A DNA stretch of 64,000 nt from DASRHT01 sp035293765 (GCA_035293765.1 DATGMF010000074.1:1-64000); one strand, 5' to 3'. Positions 1 to 9,228 are shown, numbered from the stretch's first letter. Notes: generated by a model from the sequence alone, not told the origin. Made by a program: numbers and translations.

Positions 1-1
1 T

Positions 2-2011
2 GGCGGCCTTTCCGGCTCCTACACCTTCGTCTATGATCAGCGTGGACAGCAAACGAGCATGACCACGACCATCAACGGCACGAATTACCCGGTGCAGGCG
101 AGCTACGACGATGCCGGCGATCTGATCAGTCAGACCTACCCGACCGGAGAAGTGGTCACCGCCACCTACTCGGCGCAAGGCTGGCTCTCGCAACTGACCA
201 CTACCAAAGCAGGAACGACCACCACCCTGGCATCGAACATCAGCTACACGGGTACTGCCGGAGCGGCGATGCACATCACGGGGATGAGCCTGGGCAACGG
301 CGTCTACAGCTACGGGGCCAGCTACGACCTCGATCAGCGCCTGATCTCGTCTTCGCTCACGCGTAGCAGTGATAGCACCCTGCTCTACCAGACGCAGCCG
401 GGCTATGATGGGGTGGGCAACGTCACCAGTGTGACCACGACGTTGCAGGCGGGGACCGATAACCAGCACTTCTGCTATGACGAGCAGAACCGGCTGACGT
501 GGGCCTGGTCCAATGGCAACTCCCCCTGTGGCTCGTTCACGGCAGGCACGCTGACCGCAGCACAATATCAGCAAAGTTATACCTATGACCCCAATGGGCG
601 TCTGACCTCGGCGCAAAGCGGCTATACCTACGGGGATAGTCACCATCTGCACGCTGTCACGGCGACGGGCAATGGCTACAGCGCCGCCTATGATGCCGCA
701 GGCAACATGACCTGTCGCGCGCCATCAAGCGCCACCACCTGTTCAGGTACCCAGACGGGTCAGCAACTGAGCTACGATGCTGAAGGGCACCTGAGTACCT
801 GGCAGAACCAGCCGACGCCTACGAGTACAGTCAACTACCTCTACGATGGGGAGGGGAACCGAGTCGCCTCCCAACTGGTCAGTGGAGGCAATACGACGCT
901 GACGTCGTACTTGGGTAAGTTGGAAACCATCGTGGCGGGCAGTTCGACCACCACGACCACGTATTATTATGCAGGAGCGTTACGCGTTGCCGAAGCGGTC
1001 AACGGCACCTTCTCCTACCTGGGCAACGACGTGTTAGGCAGCGTTGCCGTGGCGCTCAACGCCGCTGGACAACTGACGGCAGCGCAATTGTACGGACCCT
1101 ATGGCAACGTGCGCTACAGCAGTGGGACGATGCCGACCGACATCGGCTTCACGGGGCAGCGTGGCGATAGTGCGACGGGGTTGGACTACTACAACGCACG
1201 CTACTACGATCCGGTAGTGGGGCTGTTCATCAGTGCGGATACGGTCTTGCCAGGCAATGGGTTTGATCCGTGGGGGCTGTCGCGCTATGCGTATGTGCAG
1301 GGCAACCCGGAGACGCTGACGGACCCGACGGGGCATTGTGACGGTTGGTGTATGTTCGCTGATATCGGTTTGACGATAGCAGAGTCAACACTTCCTATTG
1401 TGCGGCTTTCATCTGCTATTAGAGTAGGAGGGTTATACTTGAGTGATGCAATGAATGGAAAAACACCAACTCCAGATGAAGTAGCAAAAGCGAGATTAAG
1501 AGGGGATATGGATGGTGGGTTGTTTACAATAGGATCTGCTTTGGGACTCGCATGTCTGGAGTGCGGTGTTGGGGCTGCTGGTGTTCTAACCTTGTTAGGA
1601 GGATATACAGCAGATACTGTTGTGCAAACGGAAGCATCTGATGCAATGGATTCCTTTGTAAACCACTTTTATCAAGATCATCCTGTGGTAGAGCCTGTAA
1701 AAGATGCAACCGAAGTAGGCGGTCGCCTAAAGATGCCCCTTCCTCCAGGACTGACACATCCCCTTCCCCCCACTAAAAATTTAGATACGACAAAGTTGTT
1801 ACGCTCTTCTTGGATTATTATGAGTGCTTCCATAAGGGCAAAGCAACGACAACAAGCAGCAGCACAAGCGATAAAAGCTCATGGAGGAAATTGGAGTGCA
1901 AATGCGACCCAAAGGGCTTATGCATCCGCTGTATATCAATTCGTGGTGCAGGATGCAGGAAATGTCTGGAACAGTTCAATTTCTACTCCCTGGCATACCA
2001 GGATTTATTAG
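2..2011 (+). CDS. Rhs/YD-repeat protein, 3' part, with variable C-terminal toxin tip (cassette 1)
   Basis: The reading frame is open to the left edge of the window, so the gene starts upstream and only its last ~670 codons are here. The protein carries YD-type repeats (YDDAGDL, YDPNGRL, YDAAGNM, YDAEGHL) and ends its conserved part with the Rhs core signature GLDYYNARYYDPVVGLF followed by DPTG at about nt 1321-1335. In the Rhs family the core forms a shell around a C-terminal toxin, and sequence after DPTG is exchanged between strains. Here the ~225-residue tip is lower in GC, has hydrophobic Gly/Ala-rich segments, and ends in a ~45-residue block with QRAYA and TPWHTR that recurs in the orphan ending at 7283. 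No catalytic motif of a known toxin was recognised. The next gene is a candidate immunity gene. Confidence 0.9.
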   Translation, partial: GGLSGSYTFVYDQRGQQTSMTTTINGTNYPVQASYDDAGDLISQTYPTGEVVTATYSAQGWLSQLTTTKAGTTTTLASNISYTGTAGAAMHITGMSLGNGVYSYGASYDLDQRLISSSLTRSSDSTLLYQTQPGYDGVGNVTSVTTTLQAGTDNQHFCYDEQNRLTWAWSNGNSPCGSFTAGTLTAAQYQQSYTYDPNGRLTSAQSGYTYGDSHHLHAVTATGNGYSAAYDAAGNMTCRAPSSATTCSGTQTGQQLSYDAEGHLSTWQNQPTPTSTVNYLYDGEGNRVASQLVSGGNTTLTSYLGKLETIVAGSSTTTTTYYYAGALRVAEAVNGTFSYLGNDVLGSVAVALNAAGQLTAAQLYGPYGNVRYSSGTMPTDIGFTGQRGDSATGLDYYNARYYDPVVGLFISADTVLPGNGFDPWGLSRYAYVQGNPETLTDPTGHCDGWCMFADIGLTIAESTLPIVRLSSAIRVGGLYLSDAMNGKTPTPDEVAKARLRGDMDGGLFTIGSALGLACLECGVGAAGVLTLLGGYTADTVVQTEASDAMDSFVNHFYQDHPVVEPVKDATEVGGRLKMPLPPGLTHPLPPTKNLDTTKLLRSSWIIMSASIRAKQRQQAAAQAIKAHGGNWSANATQRAYASAVYQFVVQDAGNVWNSSISTPWHTRIY

Positions 2012-2122
2012 GAAAGCTAACAGGAATATCATAAATGTGTTCTAATCAGGACAAAGGAGGAAAATTTGAAAGGTTAAATTTTTGTTGAGGGCTCAGTTTC
2101 CTGAGTGACTAGAGAAATAACT

Positions 2123-2162
2123 TGAGTGATATTGGCATATTTTGTATATTCAATATCACTCA
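2123..2162. terminator. Hairpin between Rhs tip 1 and candidate immunity gene
   Basis: Perfect 12-bp inverted repeat (TGAGTGATATTG at 2123-2134 and its complement at 2151-2162) with a 16-nt AT-rich loop, starting 112 nt after the tip stop codon. There is no clear T-run, so it may be an attenuator or RNA-stability structure rather than a full terminator. A hairpin sits in the same relative place after the two orphan tips. Confidence 0.45.
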
Positions 2163-2232
2163 GGGATTTTCTTGAATGTCAATCAGTCGGAAAAACGACT
2201 TATTGGGATAGAAAGGCAGGGAGTTCGAAAAA

Positions 2233-2805
2233 ATGAAAATAGGATCTCAATTTCAGAAGAAAGCATATTATCAAAATGCTTTCATAAAGTCACTCTTGGT
2301 TTCTTCTTTACTTATAGCAATATTAGCTACATCTAAGGTTTGGTATGATTGGCTGATTAGAAATAACCCTTCAAGAATATTCCTTGCTCTTACCGGCCTG
2401 ATGATATGTATTATAGGGTCAGTAATAATTTTTACCTCTTTGATGACCCATATTGAGATATCTCAGGAGGGAATAACCTTTTATAGTGTCGGTTTCCGTA
2501 TCTATACTCCATGGCATAATATTGTAAATATAAATAAGATAAAGCATCCTTACTTCAGCCCGTTATATCTTATTGATGCTTTTGTTCTCGAAGAACCTGC
2601 TAGGCTCAACATATCCATTAAGGAAGGAAAGCAGCAAGGGATAGCGGTGGTAGAAAAACATTGGATACTTTTAGGAGCAAAACCATCGTCCTATCTTTGG
2701 TATATGCCTATGCCCTCTAGCATAGTCAAGCGAACTGAATGGGAGCAAGGCGAAATTGGAACTTTTATTCGTTTGTATGCCCCTCATATTTTTGAGCGCA
2801 GGTAG
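2233..2805 (+). CDS. Small membrane protein, candidate immunity protein for Rhs tip 1
   Basis: 190 residues. Two hydrophobic segments at about residues 18-38 and 48-70 would anchor the protein, followed by a ~120-residue soluble part rich in beta-strand-like alternation (for example ITFYSVGFRIYTPWHNI), reminiscent of a bacterial PH-like domain, but that is only an impression. The ATG follows GGGAG with a 9-nt spacer. Its position directly downstream of an Rhs tip is the classical place of an immunity gene, so protection against the tip-1 toxin is inferred from context, not from a recognised family. The DNA is clearly more AT-rich than the Rhs core. It ends only 17 nt before the open frame of the next displaced Rhs end. 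Confidence 0.6.
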   Translation: MKIGSQFQKKAYYQNAFIKSLLVSSLLIAILATSKVWYDWLIRNNPSRIFLALTGLMICIIGSVIIFTSLMTHIEISQEGITFYSVGFRIYTPWHNIVNINKIKHPYFSPLYLIDAFVLEEPARLNISIKEGKQQGIAVVEKHWILLGAKPSSYLWYMPMPSSIVKRTEWEQGEIGTFIRLYAPHIFERR

Positions 2806-2821
2806 TAAGTGAGGGATTTAG

Positions 2822-4450
2822 CTTGGATCGAGCCTTGCAGGCACGGACAATCAGCACTTCTGCTATGACGAGCAGAACCGGCTGACCGCGGCCAGCGCCA
2901 CCGGTACCTCATCTTGTGGCACATTCACCGCAGGAGCGCTGACCTCAGCGCAATATCAGCAAAGTTATACCTATGACACTAATGGGCGTCTGACCTCGGC
3001 GCAAAGCGGCTATACCTACGGGGATAGTCACCATCTGCACGCGGTGACCGCGACGGGCAGTGGCTACAGCGCCGCCTATGATGCCGCAGGCAACATGACC
3101 TGTCGCGCGCCATCGAGCGCCACCACCTGTGCAGGGACCCAGACCGGCCAACAGCTCAGCTACGATGCCGAGGGCGACCTGAGCACCTGGCAGAACCAGC
3201 CGACGCCAACAAGCACGGTCAATTACCTTTACGATGGGTAGGGGAACCGAGTCGCCTCCCAACTGGTCAGTGGAGGCAATACGACGCTGACGTCGTACTT
3301 GGGTAAGTTGGAGACCATCGTCGCGGGCAGTTCTAGTACCACCACCACGTATTATTATGCGGGAGCTCTGCGCATTGCCGAGGCAGTCAACGGCACGTTC
3401 TCCTACCTGGGCAACGATGTGCTCGGCAGCACGGCAGTGGCGCTCAACGCCTCTGGGCAACTCACGGCAGCGCAGTTGTACGGGCCGTATGGCAATGTGC
3501 GCTACAGCAGTGGGACCATGCCGACCGATATCGGCTTCACGGGGCAACGTGGCGATAGTGCGACCGGGCTGGATTACTACAATGCACGCTACTACGATCC
3601 GGTGGTGGGACTGTTCATCAGCGCGGATACGGTCTTGCCGGGCAATGGGTTTGATCCGTGGGGGCTGTCGCGGTATGCATATGTGCAGGGGAACCCGGAG
3701 ACACTGACGGACCCGACAGGACGGAGATTTGCTCCTCCGATTCCGGGAGGATGTTCTGCTGATGGGAGTTGTGGCGGCGGCGATAGCGGATCTCCCCCTC
3801 CTCCTTCCCTTCCTCCTGGGCCAGTTGCTTGTAACTCTACAGGTTGCTTTAGTGTGGGAGGGATACGAGTCAGATCATTTGTACATACCCCCTCTTCGCA
3901 CTGTGGCTGTAAAGTAGTGCTTAACAACGATCCTCCCCACCCAACTGCCAAGCAGATCCTGACCGGACAAAAAGCAGCTCAGCAAACAGCGAAGGATGCA
4001 GCAAAATTCTTTCGTAATGCTGCAATTTTTGTTGGAGCGGTCGCCGGAATTGCTGGGATTGCATTTGGAATGTTTCTGGCAGATAACCCAGTACTTGCGT
4101 TGTTTTTTGCGGGAGTAGCGACACAAGCTACAATTCTTTTAGCTCAGCTTCTCTCTGTACAAGCGATATTCAGTGATGAAGCAGAGAATGACCTATCGTG
4201 GTTTACAGAGGCTAATGTCAATAGGGAAGGAGGCAAAGCTATGGCAATCCTTGCTGGAGAGGCAGGATTAGGCCTATTGACGTCATTTTCAATGGCTATG
4301 AGTAAGGCATCTGGATTAATGCAGGCCGCAGCAGATAAATTTCCTGCCTTTATGGGTGGAAGTTTGCTTGTTAATGTTTTAGGGACAGGGGTAGCGGAAA
4401 CAATCACATCTGAGTATGTAAGGGCTCAAAGTAACGCCGTCCTCACTTAG
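2822..4450 (+). pseudogene. Orphan Rhs C-terminal end with premature stop (cassette 2)
   Basis: Displaced 3' copy of the Rhs gene. The frame opens after a TAG at 2819-2821, has no start codon or RBS at its left edge, and joins the core at the stretch coding TDNQHFCYDEQNRL. It is nearly identical to the upstream core until codon 3239-3241, where GAG (Glu) has become TAG (Gly-Asp-Gly-Glu context in the intact copy), splitting the frame. The rest runs without interruption to 4450; a TTG at 3299 could restart it. After DPTG (near nt 3720) the tip differs: a Gly/Pro-rich linker with several cysteines, then long hydrophobic segments at about nt 4010-4170 and 4240-4400, which could suit a membrane-active toxin. 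It is probably a silent donor cassette rather than an expressed protein. Confidence 0.8.
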
Positions 4451-4562
4451 AAAAATTTTGATAGTAACAGCTACAAGAAAGGATGGAAAGCTCAAAGTGT
4501 AGTTTGAACATTATAGCAACCAGGTGGTTGGCAAAAAGCATCCCTTTCAGCTAATATTAAGA

Positions 4563-4600
4563 AGCTCATAGAGTGTTGTTACTTCAATACTCTATGAGCT
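4563..4600. terminator. Hairpin between orphan tip 2 and candidate immunity gene
   Basis: Perfect 12-bp inverted repeat, AGCTCATAGAGT at 4563-4574 and its complement at 4589-4600, loop 14 nt, starting 113 nt after the tip stop. It is not homologous to the hairpin at 2123 but occupies the same position. No T-run follows. Confidence 0.45.
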
Positions 4601-4683
4601 AAATCCACAGAGAACGTAGCATCATCTAGTGATGTCCCGTAGTTGGTAAAATGGTACTTGACAAAGTGCAAGGAGAACTAAAA

Positions 4684-5535
4684 ATGCTCGGTTTCCTTCC
4701 TGGTAATCTCCCTGTAGCCGCGAACCCTCGAATTTATGCTCTACGGGCTAGCGTGCTGATATCGGGTAGCGTATGTGCATTCGGAATGATCATCGGAATA
4801 TATTTGATTACCTTGTCTGGAACTTCTGCTCTTGATTTATCATTAGCGAGTCTATGGGCAATAATCATGATAGGCTTGTTTGGCGGCTTTTTTGCTATTG
4901 GTCGATATTTACAACTGCGCTCTTTGCAAGATCTTGAGCCAAGACGTCTGGTATCTGCAGGTGGAGATTTACGCTGGCTTGCGCCTGTTCAACTGACCAC
5001 CCCGCTACATAGTCCTTCTGTTCCTCTCGTGATCTCGAGGCGCCCTAAACGAACATATATCTGCTTCTGGTCCATATTGGTGCTTGGAGGTCTCTCCCCT
5101 AGCATAATAAGTCTTCTAAGCTTAGGAGGCTACACATCCCCTAGCGTAAAGATCATTTTTATTATATTTGGATTGGCTCTCGTTGCAGGAGGAGTTCTTC
5201 CATTTTTCTTTATTCGTGATACGATTGAGGCAACAGATGATGGTTTGAAAGCGAAAAGTGGAAAGGTCATGAACTGGCAAGAAGCTCGTCTGTTTGCTTG
5301 TTATAGGATACGAATACCTATCATCTGGGGTTCCAGGGAGATCATATTCTATGAACTCTCAAGTCAGGATCAAGTAATTTTTTGGCGATGGATGCTCAAT
5401 CCTCAATCTCTTCTGTCGGGTTGGAAACCACTACTTCGCACGGATGTGTATCATCAGCGAATGCGAGAGTTATGTGAGCTTATAGTGGTAAAAACGGGAT
5501 TGCAGTTATATGATTTGAGTCAGCCAGAAGAATAA
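4684..5535 (+). CDS. Multi-pass membrane protein, candidate immunity protein for orphan tip 2
   Basis: 283 residues if translation starts at the ATG at 4684, which has a good RBS (AAGGAG, 8-nt spacer); an ATG at 4651 in the same frame has none. Four hydrophobic segments are seen, in two pairs (about residues 22-70 and 130-175 of this start), separated and followed by soluble parts. The C-terminal third is polar and contains several Trp and Arg residues (FWRWMLNP). No family was recognised. It lies immediately downstream of an Rhs tip, as do the other small membrane proteins of this locus, so an immunity role is inferred from position. Confidence 0.6.
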   Translation: MLGFLPGNLPVAANPRIYALRASVLISGSVCAFGMIIGIYLITLSGTSALDLSLASLWAIIMIGLFGGFFAIGRYLQLRSLQDLEPRRLVSAGGDLRWLAPVQLTTPLHSPSVPLVISRRPKRTYICFWSILVLGGLSPSIISLLSLGGYTSPSVKIIFIIFGLALVAGGVLPFFFIRDTIEATDDGLKAKSGKVMNWQEARLFACYRIRIPIIWGSREIIFYELSSQDQVIFWRWMLNPQSLLSGWKPLLRTDVYHQRMRELCELIVVKTGLQLYDLSQPEE

Positions 5536-5693
5536 TCAGATTTACTATTCTGTGTGGGATGGATATGTTGTGTCTCCGGTATCAACGATATCAGTGCTAT
5601 ATGCCTAAGCACCGTTTCTGAGCCAACAGGTACTGGCGTAGTCCACTCGATTACTCTGTGAGCAGCGTGACTTGCACGAAGAGCTTGCAGTAG

Positions 5694-7283
5694 GTAAGCA
5701 CCGACAATCAGCACTTCTGCTATGACGAGCAGAACCGGCTGACGTGGGCGTGGTCCAACGGCAACTCCCCCTGTGGTTCGTTCGCGGCGGGCACACTGAC
5801 CTCAGCGCAATATCAGCAAAGTGACACCTATGACCCCAATGGCCGTCTCACCTCGGCGCAAAGCGGCTATACCTACGGGGATAGTCACCACCTGCACGCC
5901 GTCACGGCGACGGGCAGTGGCTACAGCGCCGCCTACGATGCCGCAGGCAACATGACCTGTCGCGCACCATCGAGCGCTACCACCTGTTCAGGGACGCAGA
6001 CCGGACAGCAACTCAACTACGATGCCGAGGGGCACCTGAGTACCTGGCAGAACCAGCCCACCCCGACGAGCACGGTCAACTACCTCTACGATGGGGAAGG
6101 CAGCCGTGTCGCCTCCCAGCTTGTCAATGGCGGGAACACGACCTTAACCTCCTACATCGGCAACCTGGAAACGGTCGTCACGGGCAGTTCCACCACGACA
6201 ACGACGTATTACACAGCAGGAGCATTGCGCATCGCTGAAGCAGTCAACGGCACGTTCTCCTACCTGGGCAACGATGTGCTCGGCAGCACGGCAGTGGCGC
6301 TCAACGCCTCTGGGCAACTCACGGCAGCGCAGTTGTACGGGCCGTATGGCAATGTGCGCTACAGCAGTGGGACCATGCCCACCGACATCGGCTTCACGGG
6401 GCAACGTGGCGATAGCGCCACGGGGTTGGATTATTACGGAGCACGCTACTACGATCCGGTAGTGGGACTGTTCATCAGTGCGGATACGGTCTTGCCAGGC
6501 AATGGGTTTGATCCGTGGGGGCTGTCAAGGTACGCGTATGTGCAGGGCAACCCGGAGACGATGACCGATCCGACGGGGCATTGGGGATTTTGGAGTACTG
6601 TGGCAGCAGCAGTAGTAGTAGTAGCTGCTGTTGCTGTGATATCATTGGTTGCAGCACCCTTACTTGTTGGGATGGGAGCGATGGTTGTGGCATCTTTAGC
6701 TGCGGATGCAACTGCTGCAAGCATTGTTGCTACAGCAACTACTGCAAGCATTGTTGCTACAGCAACTACTGCGGCGACTGCTACCGCGGCAGTGGGCGTA
6801 AGTGTCACTGCAGTTTCAGCAGCATCTGTCACAGGACAAATTATCGGTGATCGCCTGGACGGAAAATGGAGCACATCTGATGATATTGTTTCGGCAGCTT
6901 TTGTTAACTCTGCATACGAAGCATGTGGTGGTCAATCGGTAGCCAATGTTATTTGCAATGGGTACTCTCAGTACCAACAAGCAAGACAGACAAACCAGGA
7001 TGCTAGGGACAAAGCTAACCTGCAAGCTACTGTTAGTGCTCAGGCCACAACTATTAGTGCTCAAGCCACGACCATAGCAAAATTGACAAATCCCATACAG
7101 CGCCCAAATCGTCCTGCAGAAGCAAGACAAAAGGCAGCACAAAAGGTGATAAGGGATTATAGAGGGAATTGGGGTGCAGCACAAAGAGTTTATGCTTTCG
7201 CAGCATTCCAAATAGCAGTACAAGCAGCAGGGGACGTTTGGAGTGCTCCAATCATAACTCCCTGGCATACTAGATTGCAATAG
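5694..7283 (+). CDS. Orphan Rhs C-terminal end, frame intact (cassette 3)
   Basis: Second displaced Rhs end. The frame opens right after a TAG at 5691-5693 and enters the core at the same TDNQHFCYDEQNRL junction as the orphan at 2822; the first conventional start codon is the ATG at 5952, well inside the core and without a convincing RBS. The core is otherwise intact through GLDYYGARYYDPVVGLF and DPTG (about nt 6570-6580). The tip begins with an Ala/Val-rich hydrophobic stretch, a duplicated ASIVATATT segment, and heptad-like QATTISAQATTIAK repeats, and ends in the same ~45-residue block (QRVYAFAAFQ, TPWHTR) as the cassette-1 tip. It is either a silent recombination donor or expressed from an internal start. 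Confidence 0.75.
   Translation, partial: VSTDNQHFCYDEQNRLTWAWSNGNSPCGSFAAGTLTSAQYQQSDTYDPNGRLTSAQSGYTYGDSHHLHAVTATGSGYSAAYDAAGNMTCRAPSSATTCSGTQTGQQLNYDAEGHLSTWQNQPTPTSTVNYLYDGEGSRVASQLVNGGNTTLTSYIGNLETVVTGSSTTTTTYYTAGALRIAEAVNGTFSYLGNDVLGSTAVALNASGQLTAAQLYGPYGNVRYSSGTMPTDIGFTGQRGDSATGLDYYGARYYDPVVGLFISADTVLPGNGFDPWGLSRYAYVQGNPETMTDPTGHWGFWSTVAAAVVVVAAVAVISLVAAPLLVGMGAMVVASLAADATAASIVATATTASIVATATTAATATAAVGVSVTAVSAASVTGQIIGDRLDGKWSTSDDIVSAAFVNSAYEACGGQSVANVICNGYSQYQQARQTNQDARDKANLQATVSAQATTISAQATTIAKLTNPIQRPNRPAEARQKAAQKVIRDYRGNWGAAQRVYAFAAFQIAVQAAGDVWSAPIITPWHTRLQ
6717..6770 (+). repeat. 27-bp tandem duplication inside orphan tip 3
   Basis: Two adjacent identical 27-bp units (6717-6743 and 6744-6770) that duplicate nine residues, ASIVATATT, in the hydrophobic part of the tip. 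The duplication keeps the frame. Confidence 0.85.
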
Positions 7284-7412
7284 ATGCGGAGAGAATATTA
7301 CTTTCTCTCTATTTAGAGGGTACCCTTATCATTAAGAGTATAATAACTATTAAAAGGAGGTAAGGATAGAAGCAGTTAGAAGCCAAAACATTAGATAAAG
7401 AAAATCCGTAGA

Positions 7413-7459
7413 TCTCTGGGATACATTAGTCTGATTTTTCTACTAATGTATTCCAGAGA
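7413..7459. terminator. Hairpin between orphan tip 3 and the next gene
   Basis: 18-nt stem arms (7413-7430 and 7442-7459) with a single G:T pair and an 11-nt T-rich loop, starting 130 nt after the tip stop. It lies within the 424-nt gap 7284-7707, which otherwise holds AT-rich DNA and an isolated AAAAGGAGG at about 7351 that is not followed by a usable start codon. Confidence 0.5.
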
Positions 7460-7707
7460 ATCTCTCATAAGGAAATTTCCGAGACAAGGCTTATAAGCGG
7501 TATTCTACATGACAGAAAACAATATAGTTTTTGATTACTTGCGCGGTTTTCATTTGCCAACTTTCGCAAAGAAAGTCGTTAGAGTAGTCTCATTTTCTGT
7601 CAATGATGGTACCGCTTGATGTAGCTGATACGCTAGATAGGGTTTTCAGAAAGTCAAGGAGTTGATTTGGCTCTCCGAACGAGAAATCGTCGTAAAGGAC
7701 AAGAAAG

Positions 7708-8226
7708 ATGATAAACGCTGTGTTTATGCATAACCTTATCGTTATCAGACCAGAAGCATTTTTAGCTGCTTTGATTGGAGCTATTTGTATATCTGTTTTT
7801 GGAGCTGTTCTTCTTATTAGAGAGTTGGTGATGCGTGGGGGTCAGAGACGAATACAGATATTAGGGCTAGGAGTTGTCTCCTTATTTTGGCCGCTTTATA
7901 TTTGGATAGGATATATAAATGTATTGCTATATATTGTGCCGGTTGTTGGACCAGTCTGGTTTGCTATAACAATATTAATAGTACGTAGGGGGAATTATCT
8001 TAATTCGTTGCCTTTACTCGCTGGTGCGGCACTTCTCAATACATTGGCTCTATCCATTTTGCTCCTTCAACTGCTCAGAGTAAGCCAAATTTTTCCTCGA
8101 AGTAATGAGCCAAATATTGGGTTAGTCATTGTTGTCTTTCTGCTTTTTCCTATCTTGCTAGGACATGGATTCATCATACGTTTCCTTACAAAAAGATGGA
8201 CGAAAGATCGTATGACGCAGCTATAA
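7708..8226 (+). CDS. Multi-pass membrane protein, candidate immunity protein for orphan tip 3
   Basis: 172 residues, almost entirely hydrophobic, with about five membrane segments (about residues 12-38, 52-72, 74-92, 105-123 and 137-157). The ATG is preceded by AAAGGACAAGAAAG. No family was recognised. It follows an orphan Rhs tip after a hairpin-containing spacer, so immunity against that tip is the contextual guess. The start is sound; the function is not established. Confidence 0.6.
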   Translation: MINAVFMHNLIVIRPEAFLAALIGAICISVFGAVLLIRELVMRGGQRRIQILGLGVVSLFWPLYIWIGYINVLLYIVPVVGPVWFAITILIVRRGNYLNSLPLLAGAALLNTLALSILLLQLLRVSQIFPRSNEPNIGLVIVVFLLFPILLGHGFIIRFLTKRWTKDRMTQL

Positions 8227-8294
8227 GATGGTAGTTACTCACTTAGAGCCTCTATACATGTCGCAAAGGTAAGCCCAGTAGGGAGGAAAACGCT

Positions 8295-8747
8295 CTGGTA
8301 CTCACCATCGTAGCTATCTGTGGAGCATTTGGCGTAGGCTGCATGCTCTTTGCATGGGCGATCCGTCACGACATCAAAAGACGTCGTCAAGGATTAAAGG
8401 CAAATCGACTCTGGAGGCGAATTGAATCGACAGGTCTTTTGCTCATCTATACATCACTTTTCTTTCCTGCTGCATATCAATTGCTTCGACTGCCGGTCAC
8501 GGAGGCACTCCGGTTATCCCTCCTGATTCTTTTTTTCGGCCTACTTCTCCTCGCTTTGATGATTGCTGACATTTACCTGAACATCGTACAAAAAATGTTA
8601 TTATTGATAACACGATCTCCTTTGACAAGGGGTACACGAATCATCACCCGTGGAATAACGTTATTTGGGGTAGTAACAGGAGGATTTCTAACTGTGGCAG
8701 GTATTGGCTTTTTGCTGTACATCTGGCTAGAAAAAATGCGGCCATAA
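8295..8747 (+). CDS. Small membrane protein of the Rhs locus, possible CTG start
   Basis: The first ATG in frame is at 8343, but the codons just before it encode a hydrophobic run (LTIVAICGAFGVGC) continuous with the first membrane segment, and the only good RBS (GGGAGGA at 8281-8287) lies 7 nt before a CTG at 8295. I therefore place the start at 8295; starting at 8343 gives 134 residues. Three membrane segments are visible, at the N-terminus, in the middle (LLLIYTSLFFPAAY to LLILFFGLLLLALMI) and near the C-terminus. A possible second immunity protein of cassette 3, or the immunity protein of a lost cassette. No family was recognised. Confidence 0.55.
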   Translation: MVLTIVAICGAFGVGCMLFAWAIRHDIKRRRQGLKANRLWRRIESTGLLLIYTSLFFPAAYQLLRLPVTEALRLSLLILFFGLLLLALMIADIYLNIVQKMLLLITRSPLTRGTRIITRGITLFGVVTGGFLTVAGIGFLLYIWLEKMRP

Positions 8748-8760
8748 GGCTCCTCATTCT

Positions 8761-8787
8761 TTCTGCTATGACGAGCAGAACCGGCTG
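8761..8787 (+). repeat. 27-bp relict of the Rhs core (eroded cassette 4)
   Basis: An exact copy of the core sequence coding FCYDEQNRL, identical to positions 470-496, 2858-2884 and 5715-5741, with no further Rhs sequence on either side. It stands directly before the membrane-protein gene at 8818, that is, at the place where an Rhs end would precede its immunity gene. Confidence 0.8.
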
Positions 8788-8817
8788 TCCTCATGGGTAA
8801 AAGAATGGAGGTATTTC

Positions 8818-9123
8818 ATGAAGAAGCAAAAAAACTTTTTTGAGAGCATGATGGGAGAGACTCCTATTGCTCCTGATCTCTTTTGGGGGACGCTTGCACT
8901 CCTGGTATTTGTGCTCGTGCAGATTGTATTTGAATTCACTCGTTGGTCAGCATGGTTCATTCTAGGTGCAGGGATGGTTAGCGTCCTTTTCGTAATAGAA
9001 GTGCGACGTCTCCGTATACCCCTTTTGCCAAAATACAGATCCACACAAAAAGTTTCGTTAATTATCATATTTTGTATGGTAATAGTATGTATTGTATCAT
9101 TTTTTAGAATGATGCTCAATTAA
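8818..9123 (+). CDS. Small membrane protein, candidate immunity protein of eroded cassette 4
   Basis: 101 residues with an RBS AATGGAGG seven to eight nt before the ATG. A lysine-rich N-terminus is followed by three hydrophobic segments (about residues 22-40, 45-60 and 78-97). It starts 31 nt after the 27-bp Rhs core relict, suggesting it is what is left of a toxin-immunity cassette whose tip was deleted. No family was recognised. Confidence 0.55.
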   Translation: MKKQKNFFESMMGETPIAPDLFWGTLALLVFVLVQIVFEFTRWSAWFILGAGMVSVLFVIEVRRLRIPLLPKYRSTQKVSLIIIFCMVIVCIVSFFRMMLN

Positions 9124-9228
9124 TCGGCATCGACTACAACGAGAGTATCTATAGACTTCCAGGCAATTACCTACGTCCTGACCTGCCTCTGTGTTGTAAA
9201 AGATACAGCGAGAGATCATGAGTTCCTC

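Noticed and set aside
2945..3547. Long minus-strand open frame opposite the Rhs core
   Set aside because: It is a shadow of the repeated Rhs coding frame; similar antisense frames appear opposite each copy and have no RBS or family resemblance.
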